From Alphaproteobacteria bacterium (GTDB taxonomy: Bacteria > Pseudomonadota > Alphaproteobacteria > Micropepsales > Micropepsaceae), in NCBI GenBank assembly GCA_028869725.1, contig JAGWRJ010000368.1, positions 1-5,378 on the forward strand: DNA of 5,378 nt. Reading direction: 5' to 3'. The translations under genes were made by a program, and so were the position numbers. Positions 4,651 to 5,378 of the stretch are shown here, one piece after another. Within the stretch, counting starts at the first letter, position 1, and the number at the start of each line of letters is the position of its first letter. The notes beneath the pieces are model-generated. The model did not search any database. It saw only the letters and a list, made by a program, of their open reading frames with translations, and was not told where the DNA came from.

Positions 4651-5378
4651 ATGGCACGGCTCGCTTTTGTCGGTGACGTGATGCTGGGGCGGCTTGTGTC
4701 GGAGTGTCTGCGAACAGGGCTCAAGGCCGAGCAGTGCTGGGGGGATGTCGCCCCGATTCTCCAGGCGTCCGACGGGGTCATTGCCAATCTCGAATGCGCT
4801 GTGACGAACAGGCGTGCGCCCTGGGTGAGGACACCGAAGGTGTTTCACTTCCGTGCTGATCCGCATGCGATTGATGTTTTGAGGTCCGGAAATATCTGCG
4901 CGGTCTGCCTCGCTAACAATCACGTTCTGGATTTTGAGGTCGCAGGCCTCCTCGATTCGCTGGATAATCTTGAGCGGGCCGGTATCGCCCATGCCGGTGC
5001 CGGACGGAACAGGCAGCAAGCCTTTGCTGCCACAAGGTTCTCCCGGGGCGGGCTTGCCATCGCACTACTGGGCGTAACCGACAACGAGCCAGCCTTTGGG
5101 GCTGGGGAGGACAAGGCAGGTACGGCCTATGTGGATCTCAGCCAGCCTGTGGCGATGGTGGGTCCAACGCCGAAGGAGGTGGACGAGCTGCGGCTCGCGG
5201 GTGCCGATCTCATTATCCTGTCCTGTCATATGGGGCCAAACATGGTTCTGGCGCCGTCTGCAGAGATACGTCACTACCGTCACTCACTTGCCCGGCGGGG
5301 GATAGACGTCGTGCATGGCCACTCTGCTCATGTTGTTCAGGCTATCGAACAGGTGGAACGCTCCATTATCCTGCACGA
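4651..5378 (+). CDS. CapA/PgsA-family metallophosphatase-like protein, C-terminus cut by window edge
   Basis: Member of the CapA (poly-gamma-glutamate synthesis accessory) family with a calcineurin-like metallophosphatase fold. The first 242 residues are present; family members are often 350-400 long, so the rest lies outside. Motifs: AFVGDVMLGR (5-14, metal ligand D9), IANLECAV (44-51, E48), KVFHFRADP (63-71), LANNHVLDFE (87-96, N90 and H91), AGIAHAGAGRN (110-120), LSCHMGPNM (190-198, H193) and VHGHSAHVVQ (221-230). The third metal motif has Met where many members have Trp (HWG). There is no signal peptide or N-terminal membrane anchor: the domain begins almost at residue 1, unlike B. subtilis PgsA. 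With no capsule genes visible, a capsule role is doubtful and an unknown cytoplasmic phosphoesterase-type role is possible (inference). It is transcribed divergently from pncB and may share its control site. The family is secure, the function is not. Confidence 0.9.
   Translation, partial: MARLAFVGDVMLGRLVSECLRTGLKAEQCWGDVAPILQASDGVIANLECAVTNRRAPWVRTPKVFHFRADPHAIDVLRSGNICAVCLANNHVLDFEVAGLLDSLDNLERAGIAHAGAGRNRQQAFAATRFSRGGLAIALLGVTDNEPAFGAGEDKAGTAYVDLSQPVAMVGPTPKEVDELRLAGADLIILSCHMGPNMVLAPSAEIRHYRHSLARRGIDVVHGHSAHVVQAIEQVERSIILH

Overview
The window looks like chromosomal-island or plasmid DNA of an alphaproteobacterium, most likely a rhizobium or close relative. This is inferred from protein style, from the mix of moderately GC-rich genes with an AT-rich spacer, and from a FixK/FNR-like site. 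No rRNA, tRNA or phylogenetic marker is present, so the placement is tentative. No CRISPR array, intact insertion sequence or tRNA was seen.

Layout. (1) Bases 1-1240, minus strand: the N-terminal two thirds of dihydroxy-acid dehydratase (ilvD), cut by the window edge. (2) 1241-1873: a gene-poor stretch. It holds an AT-rich part (about 75% A+T over 1441-1550) with an 11-bp-arm perfect inverted repeat, then changes abruptly to GC-rich DNA with no convincing gene. (3) 1874-2107, minus strand: a small acidic hypothetical protein of 77 residues. (4) 2108-2537: a second gene-poor stretch with a CACGTG-centred palindrome and possible remnants of a broken gene. (5) 2538-4561, minus strand: a two-gene NAD-salvage operon. 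Nicotinate phosphoribosyltransferase (pncB) comes first, and nicotinamidase (pncA) overlaps its stop codon by ATGA. (6) 4651-5378, plus strand: the first 242 residues of a CapA/PgsA-type metallophosphatase-like protein, divergent from pncB and cut by the window edge.

How the genes fit together. PncA converts nicotinamide to nicotinate and PncB converts nicotinate to nicotinate mononucleotide, so the operon is a complete entry into the Preiss-Handler route to NAD. The 89-bp spacer between pncB and the CapA-like gene carries a 9-of-10 match to the FNR/FixK half-site consensus. This suggests (inference) that the pair responds to low oxygen. The CapA-like protein lacks any export signal and may have a cytoplasmic role. 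ilvD belongs to branched-chain amino-acid synthesis and has no visible link to the other genes.

I did not find a clearly new defence or mobile system. The most interesting points are the oxygen-type regulatory site over the NAD-salvage/CapA-like divergent pair, the conflict it creates for the pncB start, and the unexplained AT-rich inverted repeat.
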